Made by a program: the position numbers and the translations under genes. From assembly GCF_000374545.1 (NCBI RefSeq), contig NZ_KB894596.1, forward strand, positions 1 to 64,000: a stretch of DNA of 64,000 nucleotides, given 5' to 3'. The number at the start of each line of letters is the position of its first letter. Positions within the stretch are counted from its first letter, which is position 1. Of this stretch, positions 51,088 through 61,051 are shown piece by piece. Origin of the DNA: Anaeromusa acidaminophila DSM 3853. Its GTDB lineage: Bacteria; Bacillota; Negativicutes; Anaeromusales; Anaeromusaceae. The notes below the pieces were generated by a model. It did no database searches. It saw only the letters and a list, made by a program, of their open reading frames with translations, and had not been told where the DNA came from.

Positions 51088-51135
51088 CGCAAATGTTGCG
51101 ATGTAAGCGGTATCGTTTCATGGCAATCATTTGCG
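51088..51135 (+). promoter_or_regulatory. structured leader hairpin before nuoA
   Basis: CGCAAATG-TTGC (51088-51099) pairs with GCAA-T-CATTTGCG (51123-51135), an imperfect 12-bp stem just upstream of the nuoA ribosome site AGAAGGAGG. It may regulate translation or protect the message. Confidence 0.5.
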
Positions 51136-51159
51136 GAAAAGCAGAAGGAGGATGGTAAG

Positions 51160-51516
51160 ATGTTGCAGGATTTTGGGAATGTCGGTTTGCTGTTAGCGGT
51201 TGCTTTGGTATTTCCTTTGATGGCCTTGGCAACTGCATTTTTCATTCGCCCCAAAAATCCAGGAATGGAGAAGTCCATGCCATATGAATGTGGCGTCGAC
51301 ACAGTAGGGGAGACTTGGATTCAGTTTCGGGCCAGTTATTTCCTTTATGCACTTGTATTTGTCGCTTTTGATATTGAAACTGTATTCTTGTATCTCTGGG
51401 CTATTAAATTCCAGCAGCTAGGCGTTTTCGCCTTTGTAGAGATGTTTATTTTTCTGAGCATTTTGCTGGTTGGTTTAGGGTATGCCTGGAGGAAAGGGGC
51501 TTTGGAATGGAAATGA
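51160..51516 (+). CDS. nuoA: NADH-quinone oxidoreductase subunit A
   Basis: A 118-residue, three-helix membrane subunit of complex [42 protein letters not shown] contains the family's quinone-tunnel loop with the Cys and the D-x-E helix. It is the first gene of an eleven-gene operon nuoABCDHIJKLMN. Its stop overlaps the start of nuoB. Confidence 0.96.
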   Translation: MLQDFGNVGLLLAVALVFPLMALATAFFIRPKNPGMEKSMPYECGVDTVGETWIQFRASYFLYALVFVAFDIETVFLYLWAIKFQQLGVFAFVEMFIFLSILLVGLGYAWRKGALEWK

Positions 51517-52022
51517 CCAAATTGCAGACGCAGGCGGAGAGAGATCAAGAGCTCTTGCATAAAAATATACTTGTTACCAGTATGGATATGGTTTTGAAAT
51601 GGGCGCGAAGCAATTCTTTGTGGCCATTATCTTCGGGCCTTGCTTGCTGCGCGATTGAGATGATGTCCGCCGCTGCAGCGCGTTTTGACTTGTCTCGTTT
51701 TGGTTATGAGGTGTTTCGGGCGTCACCGCGTCAGGCGGACTTGCTGATTGTTGCCGGCACGCTTACTTGGGCTATGGCTGGACCGCTGAAGCGTCTTTAC
51801 GAACAGATGCCGGAGCCTAAATACGTTATCTCCATGGGCAGTTGTGCGAACTCCGGCGGCCCTTTTGTGGATTCGTACTCCGTAGTACCGGGCGTGGATC
51901 AGATTTTGCCGGTAGACATTTATATTCCTGGTTGTCCGCCTCGGCCGGAAGCGTTAATTCACGGCATGCTGGAGCTGAAACGTAAAATTCGGGACGGAGA
52001 AATTGTGAGGGATAAAGCATGA
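51507..52022 (+). CDS. nuoB: NADH-quinone oxidoreductase subunit B
   Basis: A 171-residue peripheral-arm subunit carrying cluster N2. The ligands are visible: vicinal CysCys in [10 protein letters not shown] (47/48), GSCANSGGP and [15 protein letters not shown] 51507 (or 51513) overlaps nuoA. It binds nuoD, nuoI and nuoH at the quinone site. Stop and nuoC start overlap (ATGA), so translation is coupled. Confidence 0.97.
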   Translation: MEMTKLQTQAERDQELLHKNILVTSMDMVLKWARSNSLWPLSSGLACCAIEMMSAAAARFDLSRFGYEVFRASPRQADLLIVAGTLTWAMAGPLKRLYEQMPEPKYVISMGSCANSGGPFVDSYSVVPGVDQILPVDIYIPGCPPRPEALIHGMLELKRKIRDGEIVRDKA

Positions 52023-52495
52023 CGACGACAGAACTGCTGACAGCTATTCAAGCGTGTCATAGCGATTACTGCGAGATCATTGGCGAAGAAAGCCAGCAAG
52101 TGCTACAGGTGGAAGCCGCGCGAGTGGCGGAGCTTATGCTGTGGCTGCGCGATCACGAGGAATACCAGTTTAATATGCTGCGTAATTTGACAGCTGTGGA
52201 TTACGCAGAGCATTTGGACGTGGTTTATCATGTGTATTCCATGGCGCTGCGGCAGATGATTGTAATAAAAACACGTTGTCAGGCGGAAAACTCCGAAGTG
52301 CCGTCGGTGACCTCCGTATGGCCTGCTGCGGATTTTCAGGAGAGAGAAGTTTTTGACTTAATGGGAATTCGCTTTACGGGGCATCCTGACTTACGGCGTA
52401 TTTTGATGCCGGAAGAATACACGGAGCATCCGCTGCGTAAATCTTTTAAGCTGGGCGCTGGCAGCGCCGCAGTGGTACAGAGAGGGTGTAACTGA
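52019..52495 (+). CDS. nuoC: NADH-quinone oxidoreductase subunit C
   Basis: A 158-residue 30-kDa-type subunit of the hydrophilic arm. Family marks are [31 protein letters not shown] and the PROSITE-like block [42 protein letters not shown]. NuoC and NuoD are separate genes, not fused. Stop overlaps nuoD start by one base. Confidence 0.96.
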   Translation: MTTTELLTAIQACHSDYCEIIGEESQQVLQVEAARVAELMLWLRDHEEYQFNMLRNLTAVDYAEHLDVVYHVYSMALRQMIVIKTRCQAENSEVPSVTSVWPAADFQEREVFDLMGIRFTGHPDLRRILMPEEYTEHPLRKSFKLGAGSAAVVQRGCN

Positions 52496-53592
52496 TGGTA
52501 AAAACAGAAACATACACGCTCAATATGGGACCGCAGCATCCTAGTACCCACGGCGTTCTGCAGGTGGTGTTGGAGCTGGACGGCGAAGAAGTGGTGCAGG
52601 CGGTGCCTCATATGGGGTACTTGCATCGCGGTATTGAAAAGCTGGCGGAAAGCCGTACCTATGCGCAATTTATTCCCTATACGGATCGCTTGGATTACGT
52701 TTCTTCCATGTGTAACAATTTAGGCTACTGTCAGACCGTGGAAAAATTGATGGGTCTTGAAATTCCGGAGCGAGCCGAGTATTTGCGTATTATCATGGTG
52801 GAACTCAATCGGATTGCCAGCCATTTGATCTGCATGGGGTCCCTGGCGATTGACCTAGGAGCCTCAACCGGTATGATGTTTGGCTTTCGCGGGCGCGAAC
52901 GCATTTTGGACTTGTTCGATATGGCTTGCGGCGCGCGGCAGACCTATAGCTATATTCGCTTTGGCGGCGTAGCGGCAGACATTCCGGAGGCGTTTGTACC
53001 GGAATTAAGGCGTTTTTTGGCGGATTTTCCGGCTATGATCGAGGAGTATCACGGCCTCTTGACCGGTAACGAGATCCTCTACGAGCGTTTGAAAAACACA
53101 GCTGTCATTTCCGGCGAACGGGCGATTGCCATGGGGCTGACCGGCCCAGCGCTGCGTGCGTCCGGTGTGGCGTATGACCTGCGTAAAATGGAGCCGTATG
53201 GTATTTATGACCGCTTTGATTTTGAAGTTCCCCTGGGAGAAGTAGGGGACAGCTGGGATCGCTATGTGGTGAGAATGGAAGAATTAAAACAAAGCATGCG
53301 GATTGTGGAACAAGCGCTGGAGCAACTGCCGGAAGGGCCTGTGATGGGCAAAGTGCCGAAAGTACTGAAACCGCCGGTGGGGGAAGTGTACCATGCGGTG
53401 GAAAATCCTCGTGGTGAATTGGGATACTATATTGTTAGCGATGGTTCTCCAAAGCCATATCGTATTCATGTGCGTCGGCCTTCGTTCATTAATTTGCAGA
53501 TGCTGAACGAAACTTGCCAGGGCTTGCTGATTGCCGATGTGGTTGCTGTGCTGGCTACGCTGGATTCGCTAATGGGAGAAGTGGACTGCTAG
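52495..53592 (+). CDS. nuoD: NADH-quinone oxidoreductase subunit D
   Basis: A 365-residue 49-kDa-type subunit forming the quinone chamber with NuoB. It opens [23 protein letters not shown] with the conserved His and includes [18 protein letters not shown] and the C-terminal [10 protein letters not shown] and [18 protein letters not shown]. Related to the large subunit of NiFe hydrogenases but without metal cysteines. Confidence 0.97.
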   Translation: MVKTETYTLNMGPQHPSTHGVLQVVLELDGEEVVQAVPHMGYLHRGIEKLAESRTYAQFIPYTDRLDYVSSMCNNLGYCQTVEKLMGLEIPERAEYLRIIMVELNRIASHLICMGSLAIDLGASTGMMFGFRGRERILDLFDMACGARQTYSYIRFGGVAADIPEAFVPELRRFLADFPAMIEEYHGLLTGNEILYERLKNTAVISGERAIAMGLTGPALRASGVAYDLRKMEPYGIYDRFDFEVPLGEVGDSWDRYVVRMEELKQSMRIVEQALEQLPEGPVMGKVPKVLKPPVGEVYHAVENPRGELGYYIVSDGSPKPYRIHVRRPSFINLQMLNETCQGLLIADVVAVLATLDSLMGEVDC

Positions 53593-53634
53593 TTGGTTCC
53601 ATAGAGAGAAGCACGTAAAGGAGAGGCATAAGGC

Positions 53635-54675
53635 ATGCAAGAAGTAACTGGTTTGTATGTAATCGCGGCATGGCTGCGACAAATTTTAGCAATGTATCTG
53701 CCTGGGCAGCAATGGGTGGATTTGTGCATGAGTTTAGTGGAGATTGGCGCTATCTTTGGCGTTATTTCCTTGTCTGCGGTTGTGCTGGTGTATGCGGAAC
53801 GCAAGATCAGCGCATTTATGCAGCGGCGTTCCGGGCCGAATCGCGTGGGGCCTAAGGGCTTACTGCAGACAACGGCGGATATGATTAAGCTGATGGCAAA
53901 GGAAGACATTATGCCCACTGGCGCTGATAAGTGGATGTGGATGTTGGCGCCGATGCTGCTGTTTTTGCCTGCAGCTATGGGTTATGTGGTATTTCCCTTT
54001 GATGAGCAAGTTATTTTCGCGGATCTGAACATTGGTATTTTTTATTTCATTGCTATTTCTTCTCAATCGGTACTGCCGTTTTTGATGGCAGGCTGGGCTT
54101 CCAACAATAAATATTCCTTGGTTGGCGGCATGCGTACGGTGGCGCAGATGCTGAGCTATGAGGTGCCGATGGTGCTTTCGATTTTGGGCATCGTCATGCT
54201 GACCGGCTCCATGAAGATGAGCTCCATTGTAGCGGCGCAGCAAGACATCTGGTTTGTGGCGCTGCAGCCGATTGCTTTTGTGGTATATGTCATTACGGCT
54301 ACGGCGGAAATCAACCGGGCGCCTTTTGACTTGGTCGAGGGGGAATCCGAGCTTGTAGCAGGACCGTTTACGGAGTACACCGGTATGCGCTGGGCTTTGT
54401 TTTTCCTGGCGGAGTATGCCAATTTGCTTGCGGTTTCTGTTATTGCGACTACGCTGTTCTTGGGCGGTTGGAGCGGCCCCTGGCTTCCTGGGTGGATTTG
54501 GTTTTTGCTGAAAGTGGCCGCAATGATTTTTCTCTTCATGTGGTTTCGCTGGACGTTCCCTCGACTGCGTATTGACCAGTTGCTGGCATTCGGGTGGAAG
54601 CTGCTGTTGCCGCTAGCGCTGTTGAATGTCATTATTACGGGGATCGGCATTTATCTTTCCGAGTTTTTCATTTAG
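53635..54675 (+). CDS. nuoH: NADH-quinone oxidoreductase subunit H
   Basis: A 346-residue, eight-helix membrane subunit linking the quinone site to the proton channels. Marks are [50 protein letters not shown] and the C-terminal [18 protein letters not shown]. It is 42 bp after nuoD, the largest gap within the operon's first half. Confidence 0.96.
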   Translation: MQEVTGLYVIAAWLRQILAMYLPGQQWVDLCMSLVEIGAIFGVISLSAVVLVYAERKISAFMQRRSGPNRVGPKGLLQTTADMIKLMAKEDIMPTGADKWMWMLAPMLLFLPAAMGYVVFPFDEQVIFADLNIGIFYFIAISSQSVLPFLMAGWASNNKYSLVGGMRTVAQMLSYEVPMVLSILGIVMLTGSMKMSSIVAAQQDIWFVALQPIAFVVYVITATAEINRAPFDLVEGESELVAGPFTEYTGMRWALFFLAEYANLLAVSVIATTLFLGGWSGPWLPGWIWFLLKVAAMIFLFMWFRWTFPRLRIDQLLAFGWKLLLPLALLNVIITGIGIYLSEFFI

Positions 54676-54687
54676 GAGGAACCTCTT

Positions 54688-55164
54688 ATGCTTGGTAAAG
54701 GCTTGCTACAGGGAATGGGCATTACCTTGAGGGCGTTTTTCGCCAAAAAGGAAACATTGCAATATCCCGAAGCTAAATTAGTGATGCCGGAACGCTTTCG
54801 GGGCGGCGAACTGGAATTGGACCATAAAAAATGCATTGCCTGCGGGCTGTGCGCGATGGCTTGCCCTAATCATGTAATCAAACTAACTACGAAGATGGAT
54901 GAACAGAAAAAACGTCATCTAGAAACCTATGTCTATCAGTCCGGCTTGTGCTTGTATTGCAATTACTGCATCGAAGCCTGCCCGACAAAAGCGATTTGCT
55001 GGGACAAGAACTATGAAAACTCCCGTTATACGAAAGCGGAATTAGATGTGGACTGTCTGGCTCTTTCAAGGGCGAAGCAACCCGATGAAGTGGCGGAACC
55101 GCCTGTATCTCAGGAGAAAGCGGCGGCTGATGAGGCGTCGTCTAGTCAAGGGAGGGATGCTTGA
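54688..55164 (+). CDS. nuoI: NADH-quinone oxidoreductase subunit I
   Basis: A 158-residue ferredoxin-like subunit holding clusters N6a and N6b: CIACGLCAMACPNHVI and CLYCNYCIEACPTKAI. Its C-terminus is extended with an Ala/Glu-rich tail (QEKAAADEASSSQG). With nuoEFG absent, NuoI is the most likely electron entry point, for a ferredoxin or other donor. Confidence 0.96.
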   Translation: MLGKGLLQGMGITLRAFFAKKETLQYPEAKLVMPERFRGGELELDHKKCIACGLCAMACPNHVIKLTTKMDEQKKRHLETYVYQSGLCLYCNYCIEACPTKAICWDKNYENSRYTKAELDVDCLALSRAKQPDEVAEPPVSQEKAAADEASSSQGRDA

Positions 55165-55676
55165 TGAGTGAATGGGCTTATACGATTGCCTTTTTTGTCT
55201 TTGCATCTATTACCGTGGCTGCGGCGTTTGCGGCTGTAAGTAAAACGAATCTGGTGCATAGCGCGCTGTTTTTGGCATTGTGTTTTATTGGCGTCAGCGG
55301 CTTGTACGTACTGTTGCAGGCGGACTTTATGGCGGCCGTGCAAATCTTGATTTATAACGGCGCTATTGCCATTGTGTTCGTATTGGGGACGATGCTGACA
55401 AGGCGCAGCAGTTACCATGGAACCAATGCAACAGCTCGGGATATTCCTTCGCGTTTGGTGTTGGCGGTTAGCTCTTTGTTTGTCGCCATTACGATGGCGG
55501 TTATTGCAACGACGCCGTGGCGCTACTCCAGTGCGCCGCCGGTGGAAGATACGCCTTCGCTTTTAGGGCAGTTGATCCTTACGGACTATATGGTGGCGAT
55601 GGAAGTGGCGGCCGTCCTTTTGCTGGCGGCGATGATCGGCTCTATTGTTCTGGCAAAAGGAGTGGAGGAAGAATGA
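55164..55676 (+). CDS. nuoJ: NADH-quinone oxidoreductase subunit J
   Basis: A 170-residue, five-helix membrane subunit. ALFLALCFIGVSGLYVLLQADFMAAVQILIYNGAIAIVFVLGTML matches the conserved third-helix region. ATG 55164 follows GGGAGGGATGC and shares a base with the nuoI stop; the TTG at 55161 is less likely. It is coupled to nuoK. Confidence 0.94.
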   Translation: MSEWAYTIAFFVFASITVAAAFAAVSKTNLVHSALFLALCFIGVSGLYVLLQADFMAAVQILIYNGAIAIVFVLGTMLTRRSSYHGTNATARDIPSRLVLAVSSLFVAITMAVIATTPWRYSSAPPVEDTPSLLGQLILTDYMVAMEVAAVLLLAAMIGSIVLAKGVEEE

Positions 55677-55981
55677 TAGGCTTAACGCACTTTTTGGTAG
55701 TGGCAGCCATGGTGTTTGCCATTGGCCTATATGGGCTGCTGACGAAGCGGACGATTATCGGTTTGTTGATGAGCATTGAGCTGATGCTCAATGCGGTAAA
55801 CATTAATTTGATTGCGTTTTCGCGTTTTATTACGCCTGATGCCCTGACAGGGCAGGTGTTTGCTATTTTTACCATTACCGTTGCGGCTGCGGAAGTAGCG
55901 GTGGGGTTGGCCATGGTCTTCCGTGTGTATCATGACCGCAATACGGTGCATGCCGCCAGATTGGACGAGATGCGCTGGTAA
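55673..55981 (+). CDS. nuoK: NADH-quinone oxidoreductase subunit K
   Basis: A 102-residue, three-helix Mrp-like subunit. The two membrane Glu residues are present in LLMSIELMLNAVNINLIAFS and TVAAAEVAVGLAMVF. ATG 55673 overlaps the nuoJ stop by 3 bases, with GGAGGAAG as ribosome site; a longer upstream frame would lie inside nuoJ. Confidence 0.95.
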   Translation: MIGLTHFLVVAAMVFAIGLYGLLTKRTIIGLLMSIELMLNAVNINLIAFSRFITPDALTGQVFAIFTITVAAAEVAVGLAMVFRVYHDRNTVHAARLDEMRW

Positions 55982-56006
55982 GCGAGTATCAGAGAGTAGG
56001 TGAGGA

Positions 56007-57917
56007 ATGTTGTTTATTCAATATGCGTTGCATCATGCCTGGCTGATACCGCTGCTGCCGGCCGCCGCCTTCGTGCTTGTCGGCTTCTTCTTGCGTCGTT
56101 TGCCGACGGTTACGGCAACGGTATCGCTTCTGCTGAACGGCCTGAGCCTTTTGTTGGCGCTGGGCGTTGCTGAAGGCGTAATAAGCCGGGGGATTAGCGT
56201 GGAGCAGCCGCTGCTTCAAAAGGTATCCTGGCTTTCACTGCCAGGTCTTTCCGTGGATATGGGCGTCTATATTGATCCGATTTCCGCCATGATGCTGGTG
56301 GTAGTGACGCTGGTATCGTTTTTGGTGCAGCTGTATTCGATTGGCTATATGCACGGTGAAGAAGGCTTTGGGCGCTTTTTTGCGTATTTGTCGCTGTTTG
56401 CCGCCTCCATGCTGGGGTTGGTTTTGGCGGTGAATTTTGTGCAAATGTTTGTATTCTGGGAATTGGTCGGTCTTTGTTCGTATTTGCTGATTGGTTACTA
56501 TTTCCACAAGATTTCCGCCAGAGAGGCGGCCAAGAAAGCCTTCATTACAACTCGAATTGGCGATTTCGGTCTTTTAATGGGCATTTTGTTTTTGCAAATT
56601 CTCTTTGGAACTCTTGATTTTCAGCAATTGGGCTTGGCGGTGCCGGCGTATGTGGCGCAAAACGGCACGGTTCTCTTGACTGGTGTGGCGTTGTTGATTT
56701 TCATGGGTCCTGTTGGTAAGTCCGGTCAATTTCCACTGCATGTATGGCTGCCGGACGCCATGGAAGGCCCTACGCCGGTTTCGGCTTTGATTCATGCGGC
56801 TACAATGGTGGTCGCGGGCGTATATTTAGTGGCTAGATCATTTTTCTTGTTTAATTTGCTACCGTCGGTAATGGACGCTGTCGCTTGGACAGGGGCTTTT
56901 ACGGCGATTTTTGCAGCAAGCATTGCTTTTACGCAACGCGACATCAAACGCATTTTGGCGTACTCTACCGTTAGTCAGCTTGGCTATATGATGCTGGCTC
57001 TCGGTGTGGGCAGCTTGACGGCGTCCATGTTTCATCTGATGACGCATGCTTTCTTTAAAGCCTTGATGTTTCTGGCGGCTGGCGCAGTACTGCATGGCTT
57101 GCCGAACCGAAATGATATTTTTGAAATGGGCGGCTTGCGGCACAAGATGCCGGTAACCTTTGCCGCTATGACCATTGGCGTGCTGGCCATTTCGGGCATT
57201 CCGCCTTTTGCGGGGTTCTTTTCTAAAGATGAAATTCTCTTGGCGGCATTTGATGTGAGTTTGCCGCTCTTTGCGGTAGCTCTTATTACGTCGTGTATGA
57301 CTTCCTTCTATATGGCGCGGCTGCTCATTGTTGTTTTCTGCGGCCCGGAAAAAAGCGGCAACCATCCTCACGAGGCGCCTCTTTCCATGCGGATTCCGTT
57401 ATTTGTACTTGGCGTGTTAGCGGTGGTAGGCGGTTATGCAGGTTATGCCGGGCATTTTGGAGAGTGGGTGCGCTTTGGCGCAGCTTCCCACGCCGACATT
57501 CACTGGGGAATTGCCGGCGCTTCGACGCTGCTGGCGCTGGCAGCTTTTGGCCTTGCTTGGAAAATTTACGGCAGCGGCTCAAGAAAACCGGCGGAACAAC
57601 TGACTTGGCGTTTTCGCAGCGCCTATAATCTCAGCTTTCATAAATACTATTTGGATGAATGGTATCAATGGTTTAATGAATCTTATTTGGGTGAATTTGC
57701 TCGCAATATGCATTGGATGGAGCGAAACATTATTGACTCGGTCATCAACGGGATTGCAGCAGTGCCTCTTTTTGTGGGGGACAGGCTGCGCAAGATGCAG
57801 ACCGGCAGTTTGCAGCGCTACGGCGTCGTGATGTTTTGCGCGGCGTTGTTGATTGCCGTTAGTCTCCTGGTGCTAAATCCCTTACTAAAAGGCGTCTGGT
57901 TTGGAGGTGCGTGTTAA
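56007..57917 (+). CDS. nuoL: NADH-quinone oxidoreductase subunit L
   Basis: A 636-residue antiporter-like proton-pumping subunit with about 16 helices. Marks are VSFLVQLYSIGYMHGEEGFGRFFAYLSLFAASML, FWELVGLCSYLLIGYY, MGPVGKSGQFPLHVWLPDAMEGPTPVSALIHAATMVVAGVYL and the C-terminal lateral helix region. Key Lys/Glu/His residues of the family are present. Length is normal. Confidence 0.96.
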   Translation: MLFIQYALHHAWLIPLLPAAAFVLVGFFLRRLPTVTATVSLLLNGLSLLLALGVAEGVISRGISVEQPLLQKVSWLSLPGLSVDMGVYIDPISAMMLVVVTLVSFLVQLYSIGYMHGEEGFGRFFAYLSLFAASMLGLVLAVNFVQMFVFWELVGLCSYLLIGYYFHKISAREAAKKAFITTRIGDFGLLMGILFLQILFGTLDFQQLGLAVPAYVAQNGTVLLTGVALLIFMGPVGKSGQFPLHVWLPDAMEGPTPVSALIHAATMVVAGVYLVARSFFLFNLLPSVMDAVAWTGAFTAIFAASIAFTQRDIKRILAYSTVSQLGYMMLALGVGSLTASMFHLMTHAFFKALMFLAAGAVLHGLPNRNDIFEMGGLRHKMPVTFAAMTIGVLAISGIPPFAGFFSKDEILLAAFDVSLPLFAVALITSCMTSFYMARLLIVVFCGPEKSGNHPHEAPLSMRIPLFVLGVLAVVGGYAGYAGHFGEWVRFGAASHADIHWGIAGASTLLALAAFGLAWKIYGSGSRKPAEQLTWRFRSAYNLSFHKYYLDEWYQWFNESYLGEFARNMHWMERNIIDSVINGIAAVPLFVGDRLRKMQTGSLQRYGVVMFCAALLIAVSLLVLNPLLKGVWFGGAC

Positions 57918-57918
57918 C

Positions 57919-59442
57919 ATGGTGAGCTTTCCGTTATTAACGCTGATTCTGTTGACGCCTGTCTGGGGAATTTTGGTGCTTCTTTGCATGCCTAGGGAAG
58001 CCGACCGTATGATTAAGATGGTTTCGGCTGCATCCATGACAGTGGCCTTTGCTTTGACGGTGTATGCATATTGGGCGTACGATGTCGTGCAAGGGGGTAT
58101 GCAGTTTCAAGAAACGGTGCCCTGGATTGCCGAATTAGGCGTAACCTATGCGCTGGGCGTAGACGGCATTTCTTTGCCGCTGCTGCTTTTGACGGTTTTG
58201 GTAGGCCTTTCTACGGTCTTTGTATCCTGGAATGAAAAAGAGCGGCCAAAGGAATTTTTCATTCAACTACTGCTCTTGATAGTAGGCGCTATTGGCGTTT
58301 TCATTTCACGAGATTTGTTTATCTTCCTGCTCTTTTACGAGTTAGGCATTGTGCCGACGTATATCATGGTAGTAGTTTGGGGCTCAGTGAAGCGTGTTTC
58401 TAAAGAGCATGCAGCCATGAAGATGACTATTTATCTGCTGTTGGGCTCGGCATTTATGCTGGCGGGAGTGTTGGCGTTGTACTTAAACGCCTACCCGGAA
58501 GGGCTGCGCACGTTTAGCATGGAAGCTTTAGCACAGGCTCACGCTATGGGGAACTTGTCCGAAAACGTACAAATTGTCGCTTTTTTCCTCTTGCTTTTGG
58601 GCTTTGGTTCTACGCTGGCTATGTGGCCGTTTTACAGCTGGGCGCCGGACGGATATGCCGCCGCGCCGAGCGGTGTGTCGATGCTGCACGCAGGCGTGTT
58701 GAAAAAGGTAGGCGGCTATGGCCTAATTCGCTTGGGTCTGCTGACCTTGCCCTTGGGTGTTAAATTTTGGGCTCCTGTGATTGCTCTAGTGGCGATTATC
58801 AATATTCTCTATGCGGCGATGGTAGCCTTGGCGGAAAAGGACTTGAAGTATATTATTGGATATTCATCCATTTCTCATATGGGCTACATTCTGATCGGCT
58901 TTGCAGCCCTGAATGTAATCAGCATTGATGGTGCTGTGGCCAATATGTTCGCTCATGGCGTCATGTGCGCCTTGTTCTTTGCGATGATTGGACTTGTACA
59001 GGAGCGCACCAATACACGGTTAGTCTCCGAGCTTGGCGGGTTAGCGCATCAAATGCCTCGTGTGGCCGTTGGTTTTATGCTGGCCGGTATGAGTTCTTTG
59101 GGCTTGCCTGGCTTAGCGGGTTTTATCCCTGAGTTTACCATTTTTGTGGGGGCTTTTAAGGAATATCCTGTTTCTACCTTCTTGGCTGTTTCCGGTATTG
59201 TGTTTACGGCGCTGTATATCCTGCGGCTGTTGGCCAATGTGTTGTTTGGGCCGAGACGTGAAGAATTTGACGGTTGCAAGGATGCGACTGGTGTTGAGCT
59301 GGTGCCGTTGGTCCTACTGGGCGCTGCTCTCGTTATTTTCGGCATCTTCCCGCAAATGCTCATGGGCGTAGTGAATAGCGGCATGGAGCCGGCGGCAGCG
59401 CTGCTCCTGAAGCTGCACGCGCTGCAGGGAGGGTTGTTATAA
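57919..59442 (+). CDS. nuoM: NADH-quinone oxidoreductase subunit M
   Basis: A 507-residue antiporter-like subunit. Visible conserved blocks are YALGVDGISLPLLLLTVL, FLLFYELGIVPTYIMVVVWG (with the essential Glu), WPFYSWAPDGYAAAPSGVSMLHAGVLKKVGGYGLIRLGL and KYIIGYSSISHMGYILIG. ATG 57919 lies 11 bases after GGAGG; an upstream TTG at 57901 is poorly placed. Stop and nuoN start overlap by one base. Confidence 0.95.
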   Translation: MVSFPLLTLILLTPVWGILVLLCMPREADRMIKMVSAASMTVAFALTVYAYWAYDVVQGGMQFQETVPWIAELGVTYALGVDGISLPLLLLTVLVGLSTVFVSWNEKERPKEFFIQLLLLIVGAIGVFISRDLFIFLLFYELGIVPTYIMVVVWGSVKRVSKEHAAMKMTIYLLLGSAFMLAGVLALYLNAYPEGLRTFSMEALAQAHAMGNLSENVQIVAFFLLLLGFGSTLAMWPFYSWAPDGYAAAPSGVSMLHAGVLKKVGGYGLIRLGLLTLPLGVKFWAPVIALVAIINILYAAMVALAEKDLKYIIGYSSISHMGYILIGFAALNVISIDGAVANMFAHGVMCALFFAMIGLVQERTNTRLVSELGGLAHQMPRVAVGFMLAGMSSLGLPGLAGFIPEFTIFVGAFKEYPVSTFLAVSGIVFTALYILRLLANVLFGPRREEFDGCKDATGVELVPLVLLGAALVIFGIFPQMLMGVVNSGMEPAAALLLKLHALQGGLL

Positions 59443-60863
59443 TGAATATCGCATTATTAGCTAGTGAAATCTCTGTTGTCGTCCTTGCGTTATTTCTGCT
59501 GGTTTTTGACTTGCTGCTTCCCAAACAGGAAACGCGCCGTAGTTTAGGGTATTTGGCAGTTTGCGGCGTGACAGCCATCCTTGTTTATACTGCTACCCGT
59601 TATGGAGATGCTGCCAGTGTCTATCATGGATTTTTTGTGGTGGACAACTTTGCGCTTTTTTTCAAGCTGCTATTTTTGGCGGCGACCTTGCTGACAATTC
59701 TTTTTTCCTTTGATTACGTGGAAAAAATGACGCGCAGCGGGGGCGAGTTTTATGCCTTGCTGTTGTTTGCCTTGCTGGGGATGATGGTCATGGCGTCGGC
59801 GAGCGACTTGTTGACGCTTTTTGTGGGCTTGGAATTAATGACTATCGTCTTTTACGCCCTCGTCGGCTTTGATCTCAAGAACAAACGTTCCAGCGAAGCC
59901 GGTATCAAGTATATGATTCTTGGCTCGGCGGCCAGCGCTATCTTGCTGTATGGCATGAGCTGGGTGTACGGTTTCACCGGGACGCTGATGCTTAAAGAGA
60001 TTGCTCAGAATGCGGCAGCCACTCCGGCTATGATGCTGGGGATGGGGCTGATGCTGGCGGGGCTTTGTTTTAAGCTTTCAATTGTTCCTTTTCACATGTG
60101 GGCGCCGGATGTATACGAAGGCGCGCCAGTATCGATTACAGCGATGCTCGCCATGGGCTCCAAAGCAGCCGCTTTTGCGGTGCTGCTGCGGATTTTCATT
60201 ACGGCCTTCGGTTCCTTGCAGGCCTACTGGATCACCGTAGTTACCGCGCTGGCGGCTCTTAGCATGGTTGTCGGCATTGTGATTGCGATGTGGCAAAGCA
60301 ATGTAAAGCGTATGCTGGCGTATTCGTCGGTCGCTCAAGCTGGTTATATTCTTTCCGGTTTGCTGGCGGCGGATGTGGCGGGCATTAAAGGCATGCTGTT
60401 CTACGTTGTTTTGTATATGTTTGCCAATGTGGGCGCTTTTGCCGTAGTGACGGCTGTCAGCAATGAAACCGGTTCTGACGAACGGAGCGCGTTCAAGGGG
60501 TTGTCGCAGCGTTCGCCGCTCTTGGCCTTAGTGATGACCTTATCTTTGATGTCTATGGCCGGCTTGCCTCCTATGGCTGGCTTTGTCGGTAAATTATATC
60601 TCTTTATGGCCATTTCGGAGCAAGGGTTCTTTTGGCTGGCTGTGCTGGGTTTTGTGATGTCGATGATCTCCGTGTATTACTATATGCTGGTGGTCAAGGA
60701 GATGTACAGTCCGGCGGCAGAACCGGCAGAGGCTGCGCCTCTGTATTTTAGCGGTACTCTGCGCTTGGCGGCAGTGCTTAGCTTATTTGGTACGATCTTC
60801 TTGGGCGTATACCCAGGGCCGTTGTCGCAATTGGCAGCTGCTGCGGCCAAAGTGTTGTGGTAA
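59442..60863 (+). CDS. nuoN: NADH-quinone oxidoreductase subunit N
   Basis: A 473-residue antiporter-like subunit, the last gene of the operon. Marks are TLFVGLELMTIVFYALVGF, LCFKLSIVPFHMWAPDVYEGAPVSITAMLAMGSKAAAFAVLLRI and VKRMLAYSSVAQAGYILSGLLA. The start shares one base with the nuoM stop. The operon ends at a strong terminator. Three separate pump subunits L, M and N plus HJK give a full proton arm. Confidence 0.96.
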   Translation: MNIALLASEISVVVLALFLLVFDLLLPKQETRRSLGYLAVCGVTAILVYTATRYGDAASVYHGFFVVDNFALFFKLLFLAATLLTILFSFDYVEKMTRSGGEFYALLLFALLGMMVMASASDLLTLFVGLELMTIVFYALVGFDLKNKRSSEAGIKYMILGSAASAILLYGMSWVYGFTGTLMLKEIAQNAAATPAMMLGMGLMLAGLCFKLSIVPFHMWAPDVYEGAPVSITAMLAMGSKAAAFAVLLRIFITAFGSLQAYWITVVTALAALSMVVGIVIAMWQSNVKRMLAYSSVAQAGYILSGLLAADVAGIKGMLFYVVLYMFANVGAFAVVTAVSNETGSDERSAFKGLSQRSPLLALVMTLSLMSMAGLPPMAGFVGKLYLFMAISEQGFFWLAVLGFVMSMISVYYYMLVVKEMYSPAAEPAEAAPLYFSGTLRLAAVLSLFGTIFLGVYPGPLSQLAAAAAKVLW

Positions 60864-60886
60864 TCTTTTAGAATTTCTTAGAAAAG

Positions 60887-60926
60887 AAGCCTGTACCACC
60901 TAAAAGTGGTACAGGCTTTTTCTTTA
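60887..60926 (+). terminator. terminator of the nuo operon
   Basis: A 13-bp perfect stem AAGCCTGTACCAC (60887-60899) with GTGGTACAGGCTT (60906-60918), then TTTTCTTT. Confidence 0.88.
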
Positions 60927-61051
60927 CCAGCGAATTCGTACTTTTCTTAATTGATTTGGCAGGAAAACACAGGGTGCGTGAAGAAGTTAGAAAACTAAGC
61001 CATAGTCTGAATGAAAAGTTTAGACGGAAATACTTAGGGGCGGTGGAAACG

